A stretch of 64,000 nucleotides of DNA from Pseudomonas sp. RIT409 (GCF_003052515.2 NZ_QARE02000011.1:62001-126000); one strand, 5' to 3'; counted from the stretch's first letter, positions 45,725 through 55,353 are shown. The notes: generated by a model not told the origin, from the letters alone. Translations and numbers: made by a program.

Positions 45725-46028
45725 TCCGTTGCCTCATGGGATGAAGTGAGAGGCTTTTAGCTATAGCAAAGGATCGCCGCTTGGCAAGAAAGTCATACTT
45801 TATAAATAAATAGCGAAGTGCCAGATTTAATGGCTCTACTTGTTTAGCTAGGGGGCGGCTGTAATTGGAGGGGCATTGAAGTCCAGAGGGTCAAAGACAA
45901 CGCCCGTGGGCACAGCGTGGGTGAGCCTGTTCCAGTAGAAGTGTGACGGCGAGGACGCGCTTCTGCCGGCGGTTGCCGTCTCGAACGCGCTGCCCCACAC
46001 GCCGCTGTGGTGCCTGATGCACGAACGA
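45725..46028. other. Gene-free stretch upstream of the PotE-like gene
   Basis: 304 bases. The part next to potE is AT-rich (TTTATAAATAAATAG near 45800-45814) and should contain the operon promoter. The remainder, at the ampE end, shows no gene or hairpin I can support. Confidence 0.45.
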
Positions 46029-46865
46029 TCAAACCAGCAACGTCACCAAAGCAAACCCGACGTACCACACGATCGCCGAGCGGATCAGCAACTCCCAGAG
46101 CACATTGAGGCTGTTCACGCCCTCGGCGCCCACCACCGGCGCGGGCACCTCACCGGCGACGCACCCTGCACGAGTGATCAAGGCCGAGGCGCTGATGTTC
46201 CAGTTCAACAACTCGGTGAGCATCACGCGGCTGACCGCCACGAAGTTGCCCACCAAGGCGAAGCTGGCGGCGAGCAGACGCACGGGCACCCAGTCAAAGG
46301 CATGGCGCAATTGAGTCGCGCGCTCGACCAATGCGGGCGTCTTGCCCCGCTCCGAGGCCAACGCGAGCAGACGGTAAGCCACCGCAGCCACAGGCCCGAG
46401 CAGGAAATACCAGAAGATCACCGCAAAGAACCCCTGATACACCTGCCACAGCAAGTAGGTCTGCGCGCCGCCCAGCAACTGCTCTTCATTCTCGGCCCGC
46501 ACGCCCAGATCGCGTTCGGCGACCAGCACGGCTGCCTCCTGATCCCCACGGCGGCAGGCGTCGCGAAACGACCCCAGGTTGGCTTTGATATCGCCGCGCC
46601 CAAGGCTGTAGACCAACGCCCAGAGATGAATCGGAAGCGCTAGCCAGCCGTAAGCCACCGACCCGACGATCACCAACACCAAGGCCAGTATCAGCACTGG
46701 CAGGAGCACCGTCAGCGTCAAAATCCACCAAGGATGCCTGGCCGTGCGCGGGTTCGATTCGAGGCGACTCAGTTGCGCCAGCCAAGCGCCGTCCCGCTGC
46801 ACGCGATGGCGCAATGCGGAAAATTTCTCGATCCAAACCGCCAACAACAACACCAGAAAACTCAT
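46029..46865 (-). CDS. ampE: AmpE, inner membrane protein of the ampDE operon
   Basis: 278 residues with four or so membrane segments (SFLVLLLAVWIEKFSALRHR; WILTLTVLLPVLILALVLVI; IFWYFLLGPVAAVAYRLLAL). Begins MSFLVLLLAVW as other AmpE proteins, with DGAWLAQL after the first span. AmpE has been proposed as a sensory partner of AmpD in beta-lactamase induction but its function is not settled. It follows ampD by 15 bases on the same strand. Confidence 0.9.
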   Translation of the reverse strand: MSFLVLLLAVWIEKFSALRHRVQRDGAWLAQLSRLESNPRTARHPWWILTLTVLLPVLILALVLVIVGSVAYGWLALPIHLWALVYSLGRGDIKANLGSFRDACRRGDQEAAVLVAERDLGVRAENEEQLLGGAQTYLLWQVYQGFFAVIFWYFLLGPVAAVAYRLLALASERGKTPALVERATQLRHAFDWVPVRLLAASFALVGNFVAVSRVMLTELLNWNISASALITRAGCVAGEVPAPVVGAEGVNSLNVLWELLIRSAIVWYVGFALVTLLV

Positions 46866-46880
46866 TACCCACTCCAGAAA

Positions 46881-47429
46881 TCAAACCGCCAACGCTGAAC
46901 GAAAACGTACCCAGTCAAAGCATGGCCCCGGATCGGTCTTGCGCCCCGGTGCGATGTCGCTGTGTCCGCAAATACGGTGCGTGGTAATGGAAGGCCAGGC
47001 TGACTGCAACTGTCGGGTCAGCGTGATCAACGTGTCATATTGCGCATCGGTGAAAGGCTGGTCGTCGGTGCCTTCCAGCTCGATGCCGAGTGAAAAATCA
47101 TTGCATGCCTCTCGGCCTTCGAACAGTGAAACCCCAGCGTGCCAGGCACGGTCCAGGCAAGAGACGAACTGCGTCAGTTCGCCGTCGCGTTCTATCAAGA
47201 AATGCGCTGAAACGCGCAATTCGGCGATGCCTTCAAAATAGGAATGCTCTGTGACGTCCAGACGGTTCTGAAAGAATTGCTGCACTTTGCCGGTCTTGAA
47301 CTGCGCCGGGGGCAGGCTGATGTTGTGAATCACCAGCAGCGAGATTTCTGCCTCTGGGCGGGCATTGAAATTCGGTGAGGGACAATGGTGCGCGCCGTGG
47401 CACCAGCCCGAGGCGGGGTCCAGTTGCAT
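46881..47429 (-). CDS. ampD: N-acetyl-anhydromuramyl-L-alanine amidase AmpD
   Basis: 182-residue cytoplasmic zinc amidase that removes peptides from recycled anhydromuropeptides, and so keeps AmpR-controlled beta-lactamase off. Zinc ligands H35, H156 and D166, with catalytic E117 in FSLGIELEG and CGHSDIAPGRKTDPGPCFDW at the end, match the C. freundii enzyme pattern. Start MQLDPASGWCHGAHH at 47429 is used; the upstream extension has no support. Loss of this gene in other Pseudomonas derepresses AmpC; here it looks intact. Confidence 0.96.
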   Translation of the reverse strand: MQLDPASGWCHGAHHCPSPNFNARPEAEISLLVIHNISLPPAQFKTGKVQQFFQNRLDVTEHSYFEGIAELRVSAHFLIERDGELTQFVSCLDRAWHAGVSLFEGREACNDFSLGIELEGTDDQPFTDAQYDTLITLTRQLQSAWPSITTHRICGHSDIAPGRKTDPGPCFDWVRFRSALAV

Positions 47430-47587
47430 GGAGGGTCCTTGGATCGGAATCAATCCGCGAAGTATGCCCGCGATGGGACACGAGCGGGGCATTAATCCGA
47501 ATCAGGACGGCACCTTCCCCATCAAGACCCCTTCGAAGTACGGGCAACGCAATAACCCGCCCGGCTGCCTGGGCTAGACGGCCCGCC

Positions 47588-49819
47588 TTACCCTTTGAGC
47601 TTGCGCAGGTTACCCAATACCGATTCCAACGCCCGATCGAACAACAGCGAATCATCCAGCACGCGAATCGTCCCGCGCCGGAATTCGACCGCCAGGCCCA
47701 TACGGGTTTTTTCCAGCACTTTCATGCCGGTCCGGTTGACGAACACATAACGCCCGCTTGGCTCGACGATCGCGGCCAGTTTGCAACGCAGCTTATGATT
47801 CTCGTCCTCCTGAATCTCGACCCAGTTGCCCAGGCGCAGCTTGTCGACCTGAACCAGGCTTTCATCGTTCTCGGGCAAGTGCGGGCTAGGTTCGCTGAAC
47901 ATCTGCTCACCCGGCGCCACCAGCACGATCTCCTCGACCACCGCGGTCATGGCTGGGCCTTCCACCGCTTCATCGGCTGCTGGTGCTTGCTCATCCGGAG
48001 CGCGTGCGACGTGGTTGAAGGCCTGCACATGCAGCGCCTCGAGTTGGCTGAAAAACTCGCTAGTGGCGAACGGGTCGAACGCCGCGCTGCTCAATCCGTC
48101 GCGCAGCGATTTGAGCAAGCCAGGCACCAACTCCAGCAAGCGCTGACGCGCCTCGGGTTCGTCATGGGGCTCGACGCTCCAGATCAGGTCGTCCATCGCT
48201 TGAAGGCCGGCTTTCCACTCATTGGATTGCTCGCCGTGCTTGAGGCAGGTCAACAGCAACACCTTGCTCCACGCCTCTTGGAGGAGGCGAACCACGACTT
48301 CGGGCAAGGTCTTGCCACGCAGGCGGTCGTTTAACGCCTGCTGCACGCACTGCCGTGCCAGTTCGGCCAAGGCCCGGCCTTGTTCGGCGTCGCGGGTGCG
48401 CTGCTCCAGCAGTTCGCTTCGACGACGTTCTTCGCCGGTGAACGCCAGAAAATCCACCAACAGCTCGGTGAAGATCGCTGGGTCATCGACGAAATCATGC
48501 AGCAGCCGCTGTACGATCTGGTCGATACGGGTGTAGAGCGAATCACGCTGACTGTCATCGCGACCGCCCCACCCCAGCGCCGCTGCAGCAATCTCGTTGA
48601 GCAGGCGACGCGCCGGATGGCTACTGCGGCTGAAAAAGCTCTTGTCGATGACGGCCACTTTGAGCATCGGAATCTGCAACCGGCCGATCAATGCGCGCAG
48701 TGACCCGGGTAAGTTGCGGTCGTCGAGGATGAATTCGAAGAGCATCGAAATCAGGTTGATGACGTCCTCATCCATGGTGCCGACGGTGCGAAATTTCCCA
48801 CTGCGGGCGCTGACGCGGCTGATGAGCTGCTCGAGCTGCACACGTAAATCAAAGTCTTCTGGCGTCTCGGCGCGCGGGACGTACTGCTGCAAGTGAGACA
48901 GCAGGCGCAGCAGATCCTGGCTGGAGATCGGGCGGGCATCGGTCACGCCCTCTGGCCGCGGCGCCAGGTTGCCGCGCACATAGACCAGCAATTCCTGCAT
49001 CGCCGAAAACACTTCCTGCACGCTCTTGTCGAGCTTCTCGGCGGCCTGCACCAGCGCGGCATTCTCCGCACGCTGGGCTTCAGTCGATGCCGTGCCGGGG
49101 CGGTCGGTCGAACGGCGCGACGGCAGCACTTTGAGGTCGGGCAAGACACCCGCAGCGATCAGCAGCAGGTTGGCCTCTTCGTACAACTGGTCGGCGTTGG
49201 ACAGCGCGTACTTCTCGAACAGCTTGAGGATGATCAGCTTCACCTTGATCTCCACGCCCAGGTTGTGCCCCGCCTGCAGAAAGAAATCGCACAGCAGCGT
49301 AGGACCCAGCGGGTTGGTTTCGTCAGTCAACGCTTGGGGAACCAGTTGATTGAAGCGCGCGGTCAATTGGCCGAGGGCCACACCGTCGCGGTTCATGACC
49401 TTGGTCACCATGCTGTCCACGGCCACGGTGCGTTCGAGGTCGTCATTGTGAACCAGCGAGAGCTTGTCGAAGGAAACGGGTTCGGGAAGGATGGGTTCGG
49501 CGATTTCGTATTGCCCGAGGCGCAGGAAAGCCTCGAAGAATTTGTCCAGGAAATTGCGCTCGATGCTCTTTCGCTTCAAGCGCAGGTCGCGCATGGCTTC
49601 AAAGAACACGTTTTGCTCGGCGTTGTTATGCGCGCGGTCAGCCATCTCGAACAGGGTGTCGTCGGCGTTATCGAAGAGGGTCAGCAGGCTTTCCTTGAGT
49701 TGCTGCGCAGCCTTGTCGCGCACCTGGAGCAATACGACAGGCAGCCGAGCGACAGGCGAGGACCCCGGTTGCTCCGGCCCCGACTTGCTCAAAGGCACCA
49801 CTTTACTGTCGTTCTGCAT
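47588..49819 (-). CDS. DUF1631 family protein
   Basis: 743-residue soluble protein of the DUF1631 family, common in gamma-proteobacteria and of unknown function. It begins MQNDSKVVPLSKSGPEQPGS and is mostly helical. A conserved C-terminal beta part (LRLGNWVEIQEDENHKLRCK; GRYVFVNRTGMKVLEKTRMG; LDDSLLFDRALESVLGNLRK) resembles a PilZ-type barrel in layout, but I do not see the RxxxR c-di-GMP motif. Start at 49819 after AGGAGTCC. Stand-alone on the minus strand, divergent from nadC. Confidence 0.85.
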   Translation of the reverse strand: MQNDSKVVPLSKSGPEQPGSSPVARLPVVLLQVRDKAAQQLKESLLTLFDNADDTLFEMADRAHNNAEQNVFFEAMRDLRLKRKSIERNFLDKFFEAFLRLGQYEIAEPILPEPVSFDKLSLVHNDDLERTVAVDSMVTKVMNRDGVALGQLTARFNQLVPQALTDETNPLGPTLLCDFFLQAGHNLGVEIKVKLIILKLFEKYALSNADQLYEEANLLLIAAGVLPDLKVLPSRRSTDRPGTASTEAQRAENAALVQAAEKLDKSVQEVFSAMQELLVYVRGNLAPRPEGVTDARPISSQDLLRLLSHLQQYVPRAETPEDFDLRVQLEQLISRVSARSGKFRTVGTMDEDVINLISMLFEFILDDRNLPGSLRALIGRLQIPMLKVAVIDKSFFSRSSHPARRLLNEIAAAALGWGGRDDSQRDSLYTRIDQIVQRLLHDFVDDPAIFTELLVDFLAFTGEERRRSELLEQRTRDAEQGRALAELARQCVQQALNDRLRGKTLPEVVVRLLQEAWSKVLLLTCLKHGEQSNEWKAGLQAMDDLIWSVEPHDEPEARQRLLELVPGLLKSLRDGLSSAAFDPFATSEFFSQLEALHVQAFNHVARAPDEQAPAADEAVEGPAMTAVVEEIVLVAPGEQMFSEPSPHLPENDESLVQVDKLRLGNWVEIQEDENHKLRCKLAAIVEPSGRYVFVNRTGMKVLEKTRMGLAVEFRRGTIRVLDDSLLFDRALESVLGNLRKLKG

Positions 49820-50191
49820 CAAGGACTCCTCTCTCCAACCCACACACAACAGCCACAGCTTCATCCAAACGCAGGCGGAGCCTGGGTTCGACCGGATTTT
49901 GAAGTTTTGTCCCTGGGGTATACGGCGATAACGTCAAGGCTATGACGTCAAATACAAGGCGCAGTATCTTGTAAATCCCGTCCGCTCGCCAGCGGACTCT
50001 TCGCCCTGATTGAAATAATAGAGGTGGGCGCAGCGGCACGTGCAGCGGTAGACCGCGAAAAATGCGATCTGTCGCATGAGCGGTGAAAAAACCGACCAAG
50101 TGCAGCATGAGCCACGTTTGTAGGAAAAGGCGCAGTGGGTTGGCGCCGACGACTGCCTTATACTCCGAGCACTTAGTAAGTGGAGTCCGAT
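49820..50191. other. Divergent region between the DUF1631 gene and nadC
   Basis: 372 bases with no supported gene. Promoters for both genes should lie here. I see no operator-like palindrome or RNA gene. Confidence 0.4.
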
Positions 50192-51040
50192 ATGCCGAAC
50201 CTACGTCTTGCCGCCCTGACCGCTGAAATCGAAGCCAATGTACGCCGTGCATTGCTGGAGGACGTGGGCAGCGGTGACATCACCGCGCAATTGATCCCTG
50301 CCGAGCGATTGGCCAAGGCCACCGTCATCTCACGCGATGCAGCGGTGATCGCTGGCAGCGCGTGGGTCGACAGCGTGTTCCGGCAATTGGACCCGCGCGT
50401 GGCCGTGCATTGGCAAGTCGCCGACGGCGACCGGGTCACCCCCAATCAGGCGCTGTTCCACCTCGAAGGCCCTGCCCGTTCATTGCTCACAGGCGAGCGC
50501 AGCGCCCTCAACTTCCTGCAAATGCTCTCTGGCGTGGCCACTCGCTCGCAGCACTATGCCGACAAGGTCGCCGATACCCAGGTGAAGCTGCTCGACACCC
50601 GCAAGACCCTCCCCGGCCTGCGCTTGGCTCAGAAATACGCCGTGACCTGCGGCGGCTGTCACAACCATCGCATCGGCTTGTATGACGCGTTCCTCATCAA
50701 AGAAAACCACATCGCAGCCTGCGGCGGCATCGCCGAGGCCATCACCGCGGCGCACAAAATCGCCCCTGGCAAACTGGTCGAAGTGGAAGTCGAGAGCCTC
50801 AGCGAACTCAAACAGGCCCTCGACGGGGGCGCCGACATCATCATGCTCGACGAACTCAGCCTTGACGACATGCGCGAAGCCGTCCGCCTCACCGCCGGCC
50901 GCGCCAAGCTCGAAGCCAGCGGCGGCGTTACCGACGCAACCTTGCGCCCCATCGCCGAAACGGGCGTGGACTACATCTCGATCGGCACGCTGACCAAAGA
51001 TGTGAAAGCCGTGGACTTGTCGATGCGGTTGAGCGTTTGA
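50192..51040 (+). CDS. nadC: Nicotinate-nucleotide pyrophosphorylase (QPRTase) NadC
   Basis: Converts quinolinate and PRPP to nicotinate mononucleotide in NAD synthesis. 282 residues beginning [20 protein letters not shown]. Catalytic motifs: [72 protein letters not shown], and [14 protein letters not shown]. The phosphate site is in [11 protein letters not shown] and [13 protein letters not shown]. Start ATG 50192 fits the family. nadC beside ampDE and pilA-D is normal for Pseudomonas. Confidence 0.97.
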   Translation: MPNLRLAALTAEIEANVRRALLEDVGSGDITAQLIPAERLAKATVISRDAAVIAGSAWVDSVFRQLDPRVAVHWQVADGDRVTPNQALFHLEGPARSLLTGERSALNFLQMLSGVATRSQHYADKVADTQVKLLDTRKTLPGLRLAQKYAVTCGGCHNHRIGLYDAFLIKENHIAACGGIAEAITAAHKIAPGKLVEVEVESLSELKQALDGGADIIMLDELSLDDMREAVRLTAGRAKLEASGGVTDATLRPIAETGVDYISIGTLTKDVKAVDLSMRLSV

Positions 51041-51247
51041 AATTGAGGCTAGTTGTGGGCCTTACTCGGAAAGTTCCGCCTGCAGACTTTTCTGACGACC
51101 AAATGCTCCGCAGCCAGACTGAAAATGTGACGCAGTGCTCATTTGTGCGTTTGTAAGATTTTTCTTACAGGCGCTACACTCGCGAGCGCTAAGCCGTTTG
51201 CTCCATGCAACGCGCTTGAAAACTTTACTCTTTGTAGGGAAACAGCC

Positions 51248-51667
51248 ATGAAAAGAACACTCCTCTGCCTGCTCGCCGTGACGCTCCTCGCCGGTTGCAG
51301 CACCATGGGAGGCGAAGACAAGTTCAGCGCCACCTACGTCAAGAACCACATCATTCCTCACAAAACGACGCAGAGCGAAGTTCAGGCGATTTATGGCGTG
51401 CCTGATTCGCAGTTCACCACCTCAAGCGGCCATGTGAACTGGCGATACAACAAAAACGGTAACCTTAGCGACGCCGCCAACCTGGTTGGCTATATCCCAG
51501 GGGCCAGCGCCGTTTCCAGCGCCCTGAGCATGACAAACCACGCCAATAACGCATCGAATGCCGCCAATACCGCTTCGGGCAAAATTTCTGGCGACACCGA
51601 ACACCACAGCGATAGCCTGTCGGTTTGGTTCGACAAGAACAAAGTCGTGGATGACTGGTCCATGTGA
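51248..51667 (+). CDS. Small lipoprotein with SmpA/OmlA-like core
   Basis: 139 residues with lipoprotein signal (MKRTLLCLLAVTLLAGCST, lipobox LAGC). The N-terminal mature half (YVKNHIIPHKTTQSEVQAIY, then GVPDSQFTTSSGHVNWRYNK) recalls the SmpA/OmlA (BamE-like) fold, and the middle is Asn/Ala/Ser-rich (SMTNHANNASNAANTASGKI). No specific role known. Preceded by AGGGAAACAGCC at the ATG; followed by a strong terminator. Confidence 0.82.
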   Translation: MKRTLLCLLAVTLLAGCSTMGGEDKFSATYVKNHIIPHKTTQSEVQAIYGVPDSQFTTSSGHVNWRYNKNGNLSDAANLVGYIPGASAVSSALSMTNHANNASNAANTASGKISGDTEHHSDSLSVWFDKNKVVDDWSM

Positions 51668-51709
51668 CCGCTTAGCCCGCCCTGCTTTTCGGTCGGGCCA
51701 GCCGAATAG

Positions 51710-51740
51710 AAAAAGCCCGGTTCTGAGGACCGGGCTTTTT
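51710..51740 (+). terminator. Terminator after the lipoprotein gene
   Basis: Perfect 11-base arms AAAAAGCCCGG and CCGGGCTTTTT around TTCTGAGGA. A- and T-runs on both sides could serve either strand. Confidence 0.9.
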
Positions 51741-51743
51741 GTT

Positions 51744-51796
51744 TGGTGCCGAAAACAGGAATCGAACCTGCGACCTTCGCGTTACGAGTGCGCTGC
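51744..51796 (-). repeat. Partial tRNA-Thr (3' portion), att-like duplication
   Basis: 53 bases identical to the 3' part (with CCA end) of the tRNA-Thr gene at 53287-53339, in the same orientation. Identity breaks off at the anticodon-arm 5' side. It is the form expected of the far att site of an element inserted at the tRNA 3' end. Between the copies lies the flippase gene. Confidence 0.93.
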
Positions 51797-51853
51797 GCTA
51801 ATCAGACTGGGATTTGAGCCCTGCCATGACGCCCCACTTCTGCTCAAAGCGCT

Positions 51854-53095
51854 TCAAGAAAACACTTCACGTCTTAGCCCATGGGTCAAGATCGCGCAAA
51901 GGACCACTTCAGTTAAAATTGTTGCCCACGCCGCCCCTTCGACCCCAATGGTAGGGATCAGATAAAAATTCAGAGCCACGTTAATCGCAACAGCTAACAA
52001 GAAGCCAAAGGCAAGTAGCCGCTCATTCTGCGTAGCAATCGCATTCTGCTCCAAGACAAAATTCGGCAACGCGAAGACCAACGCGAGGAACAACAACTGA
52101 ATTAACTTATGGGCGCCTTCGGCATAGACATTCCCAAAAAGTATTCCGACAATCCAAGGTCCAAAGATCCAGCCAACCACCGCCAGACAGGTCCCGATGA
52201 GCAAGGCGCCAATTACGGCGTTTCGGCTAAAACGGTTACCCGCTCCTGGCTGCATAGCCAATACTCTCATGCGTCGAAACAACATCAATACAACGGGTGT
52301 CGCGAGCAACATCAATCCGTCGTGGATACGCGTAGCGACTGCATAGTGACCGATGGCCGGAATTTCCCCCAGCAGGTTTCTCAAAATGATGATGTCTATT
52401 TGATGATAGAGGGTAGAGGCGAGACCAACTGCAAAAAAGGTCAGCGAGCTGCGATAGGCCCACGTTGGGAATTGCCACTCGATGGCTGCTAGCGTCGGGA
52501 AGTGCCTGTAATGCAGCGCCAACGACAGTAGCAAGCCTGCGCTCCATGCAAGGAATATCACAGATGGAGAAGGGCCGATCGTTAGTACCGCAACCAAAAC
52601 AAATATTGCGCTGACAGTACGACTGCAGAAAAGAAATACGGCATCGCGCTCAAATTTTCCCGACCCTTTCAACCATGATGACTGCCACTGCATCAGCATA
52701 ATCGCGGCGAAGCATACGATACCGGACATCAGCGATGGAGCGTCGATCCACTTGGAACAGACACCTGCGAAGACGATGAACAGGCCCGTGGTAACGAGTA
52801 GGTGCAACACCGCGACAGTAGGAAGCTGGCTGCAATGAGATCGCAGACTTGCAGAAGGTGCAGCCCGCTCGCGAAGCAGAAGCGTATTAAACCCGGCATC
52901 CTGGGCCAGCACGAGGACGCTCGCCAGCACGTAAATGTAGGTGTAATGACCGAAGGCGCTTGACCCCATGCTCCTTGCGAACAGCACAGAAAGCCCTAAA
53001 GAAACTGCCGCAGAATACGCCGTCACGCCCCACTGCATCATCAATGGCGTAAGACGCTTGAGCAGCATCTGGCGCTGCACCAGTTCCATTAGCAT
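51854..53095 (-). CDS. Polysaccharide flippase (Wzx/MurJ-like, oligosaccharide exporter)
   Basis: Membrane protein of about 413 residues (start ATG 53095; 53089 is also possible, and an alternative-codon start reaches 53137) with about 12 spans. MMQWGVTAYSAAVSLGLSVL, FARSMGSSAFGHYTYIYVLA and SSWLKGSGKFERDAVFLF match the polysaccharide biosynthesis/MOP flippase group. It would move lipid-linked sugar units across the inner membrane. Enclosed by a tRNA-Thr gene and its partial copy, so probably acquired by transfer. AT-richer than neighbours. May serve the pilin glycosylation gene on the other side of the tRNA. Confidence 0.82.
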   Translation of the reverse strand: MLMELVQRQMLLKRLTPLMMQWGVTAYSAAVSLGLSVLFARSMGSSAFGHYTYIYVLASVLVLAQDAGFNTLLLRERAAPSASLRSHCSQLPTVAVLHLLVTTGLFIVFAGVCSKWIDAPSLMSGIVCFAAIMLMQWQSSWLKGSGKFERDAVFLFCSRTVSAIFVLVAVLTIGPSPSVIFLAWSAGLLLSLALHYRHFPTLAAIEWQFPTWAYRSSLTFFAVGLASTLYHQIDIIILRNLLGEIPAIGHYAVATRIHDGLMLLATPVVLMLFRRMRVLAMQPGAGNRFSRNAVIGALLIGTCLAVVGWIFGPWIVGILFGNVYAEGAHKLIQLLFLALVFALPNFVLEQNAIATQNERLLAFGFLLAVAINVALNFYLIPTIGVEGAAWATILTEVVLCAILTHGLRREVFS

Positions 53096-53286
53096 CGGAC
53101 CTGACAGGTGAGAAATCCAGGGAGGTTTTTTACACAATTCAACGATGGCAGAAACGTTAACCTATAGAAAAAATCCACTCGACCTTCTTTTTGACGGCTG
53201 AGAAAAGTCGCGCAACCTTGGTGAGCAAACGCGAGGACCTCACCCTTTCCAAGCTGAGAGTTGCCATCCATCGCGCCGGTGGGAAA

Positions 53287-53362
53287 TGGTGCCGAAAACA
53301 GGAATCGAACCTGCGACCTTCGCGTTACGAGTGCGCTGCTCTACCGACTGAGCTATTTCGGC
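53287..53362 (-). tRNA. tRNA-Thr (anticodon CGT)
   Basis: 76 bases including encoded CCA. Acceptor arms GCCGAAA / TTTCGGC pair fully, D-arm TAGCTCAGTCGGTAGAGCA, loop CTCGTAA with anticodon CGT, and T-arm GCAGGTTCGATTCCTGT. tRNA-Thr next to pilA is the known Pseudomonas arrangement and a frequent integration site. Confidence 0.97.
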
Positions 53363-53404
53363 ATGGTGATGGAAGCTATCAGGACACTCCATTGGCGGCA
53401 AGCT

Positions 53405-54826
53405 TTACTGAGGCTTGGACGCGATGACGCCTTGCATCCAGAACCGGGGTTGGAAATTCCCACCAAAGTCATGTGCATATTGCTCGTTACGCAACCGAAG
53501 AGTCGGGAAGTCGTGAACCGTCACATAGCCAAGAAATCCAACAGCAAGAAATGCCGCAGCGAGCCCAAGCTGCCGCAACCGACCATTACTAGGTCGGTGG
53601 TCACTGCTAATCCTGTGAATTCCCATAAGCCACCCGGTTACAATTGCTAGCCACAGTTGCGAATAGGGCATGACAATCACCCCATCCACCATCCCCTGGG
53701 TAAGGGAGCCGACTAAACTGGCGAATAAACATATCCGCAGAAGATTGAGAGGATCATCCGATGCGCGATCAGCTCTTATTTTCCATAAGACCGAGCGCAT
53801 TCCTCGAAGCATTAAAAACCCCACTAGCAGTGTAGACGGGATTCCCCATTCACTAGCCCACTGCAGAAATATTTGATGCGGATGTGCGGCAATGGGGTTA
53901 GGGATATTGGAAAAATGCATCGGACCGAAACCTAGTAAAGGTCGCGCCTTAATCATTTCCCACGCTTGATGCCAGATAATGTCCCTAGCAGAAAGGGAAG
54001 TAGTTAGGCGACCGCCCGCAGTGTTCACAAGTGATATGCCGGCAGCATCGGTCATCAAGACGAAAACAATGTAATACAAGCCCAAACCTGAAAGCATTGC
54101 ACCTAGTTGCCACAAAGCCCATCGTCGGCCAGCTTTACCCAAACAACCTACAAAAATAGCGGCGACTGCCATGCCTAGCCAAGTACCACGCGTCCCCCCC
54201 ACAATTGCGATAACCCACCAGCAGACAAGCAATACGAAAATCCATTTTATGACAGGGCGCTTTACGTCGGAGAGAATGAGCGGCCACGCCAAAAGCGGCA
54301 AAGTAAGGGTCTGAAACTGGCCATAAAAACGGCGATTGGAAAATCCTTCAAGCAGCAAATCTAGGTCTAGAGTCTGGGCCGAACTGGTGTAACCGGCCAG
54401 TACCGACACGATAAATTGCAGGGTTTTGGCACAACAAGAAATCAACACGACTGCAATCAGAAAATTATCTATTGAACGACCAACTTGTAATCTTGAATGC
54501 GCCACACAATAAGCAATAGTGCAACACCCAATCATCAGCGACACTTCACAAAAAGCCCAATATGGCTGATCCGCGAGCAAACATGAAGACAGAGCCAAAC
54601 ACAAAAGTACCGCAAATAGAATACTTACTGAATCGAACGCTTGTGGCGCCCCCTCTACCGAAGTTTTCCGCTGAATAATTATAGCGATCAAGCTTATAAC
54701 CGCGATAACAACCTGAACTAACCGCTGCCAATCATGACCATAAAAATACGGGACGGTAATAGGCATCAATAGAAGAAGCCCAATAACAGCCCAATATCCG
54801 CTTTCTAAACGAAAACTCGCAATCAA
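53405..54826 (-). CDS. tfpO: Pilin O-oligosaccharyltransferase, TfpO/PilO-like (Wzy_C family)
   Basis: 473-residue membrane protein with 11-12 spans. Wzy_C/O-antigen ligase features: VGGTRGTWLGMAVAAIF, ARPLLGFGPMHFSNIP and AHPHQIFLQWASEWGIP with the loop histidines. In P. aeruginosa the gene in this place, just after pilA, is tfpO and attaches an O-antigen unit to the C-terminal serine of pilin. The start is a TTG at 54826, right after a stop codon; the first ATG is at codon 22, inside span 1, so TTG seems more likely. AT-rich composition suggests transfer. Confidence 0.8.
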   Translation of the reverse strand: MIASFRLESGYWAVIGLLLLMPITVPYFYGHDWQRLVQVVIAVISLIAIIIQRKTSVEGAPQAFDSVSILFAVLLCLALSSCLLADQPYWAFCEVSLMIGCCTIAYCVAHSRLQVGRSIDNFLIAVVLISCCAKTLQFIVSVLAGYTSSAQTLDLDLLLEGFSNRRFYGQFQTLTLPLLAWPLILSDVKRPVIKWIFVLLVCWWVIAIVGGTRGTWLGMAVAAIFVGCLGKAGRRWALWQLGAMLSGLGLYYIVFVLMTDAAGISLVNTAGGRLTTSLSARDIIWHQAWEMIKARPLLGFGPMHFSNIPNPIAAHPHQIFLQWASEWGIPSTLLVGFLMLRGMRSVLWKIRADRASDDPLNLLRICLFASLVGSLTQGMVDGVIVMPYSQLWLAIVTGWLMGIHRISSDHRPSNGRLRQLGLAAAFLAVGFLGYVTVHDFPTLRLRNEQYAHDFGGNFQPRFWMQGVIASKPQ

Positions 54827-54851
54827 CTAGAGGACGCCCTATTAGGATATT

Positions 54852-54879
54852 AAAAAAGGCGCACATGTGCGCCTTTTTT
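54852..54879. terminator. Terminator after pilA
   Basis: Perfect stem AAAAAAGGCGCAC / GTGCGCCTTTTTT between pilA and the ligase gene. It should end the highly expressed pilA transcript and leave the ligase at a lower level. Confidence 0.9.
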
Positions 54880-54891
54880 GAACGATGATTG

Positions 54892-55287
54892 TTAAGAGCC
54901 AGTACAAGCGCTGCCTGGGTTCGCAGTAGCAGGACTCACCGTACAAGTCCAAGAGATGTTCCCGCCGGTCACAGAGGCGTTAGCAGTACTAGGGACTAAC
55001 GTCACGCTGACCGTTGGGTTTGTGCGGGAGGCGGTGAGAGTGCCGCTGCCAGTACAGTTCGCGATCGTACCAGTTGGTGAAGCGTTGCAAAGAGACGTTC
55101 CGGTCAGGCCTTGGCTCCAGTTTTCCGCAACTGCAACCTTGGCTGAATCAAGACTCGCCAATAGGGAGCTAGCTTGGGCGCGCAGTGTGTAGTTCTGATA
55201 GGCAGGAATCGCGACAGCAGCGAGGATACCAATGATCGCAACTACGATCATCAACTCAATAAGAGTGAAACCTTTTTGTGACTGCAT
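54892..55287 (-). CDS. pilA: Type IV major pilin PilA
   Basis: 131-residue prepilin: leader MQSQKG, cut by PilD, then [20 protein letters not shown] with Glu5 of the mature chain. Mature size 125 residues, rather short for a group of P. aeruginosa-like pilins. Four cysteines; the last pair ([19 protein letters not shown]) forms the D-loop. The chain ends in Ser, a feature of pilins glycosylated by TfpO. Start ATG 55287, just after GGAGAAG; the longer frame is rejected. A sigma-54 promoter candidate is upstream. Confidence 0.95.
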   Translation of the reverse strand: MQSQKGFTLIELMIVVAIIGILAAVAIPAYQNYTLRAQASSLLASLDSAKVAVAENWSQGLTGTSLCNASPTGTIANCTGSGTLTASRTNPTVSVTLVPSTANASVTGGNISWTCTVSPATANPGSACTGS

Positions 55288-55335
55288 AACGTACTTCTCC
55301 AATCGTCAGTTTTTTGGTCTTGCACGGTTCCAACC

Positions 55336-55353
55336 ACGCATATCTCATGCCAA
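55336..55353 (-). promoter_or_regulatory. Candidate sigma-54 promoter of pilA
   Basis: Minus strand TTGGCATGAGATATGCG: GG (55351-55350), ten bases, GC (55339-55338), the exact -24/-12 spacing. It lies about 50 bases before the pilA start. PilR/sigma-54 control of pilA is established in Pseudomonas. The TTGC half is ATGC here, so one base off consensus. Confidence 0.72.
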
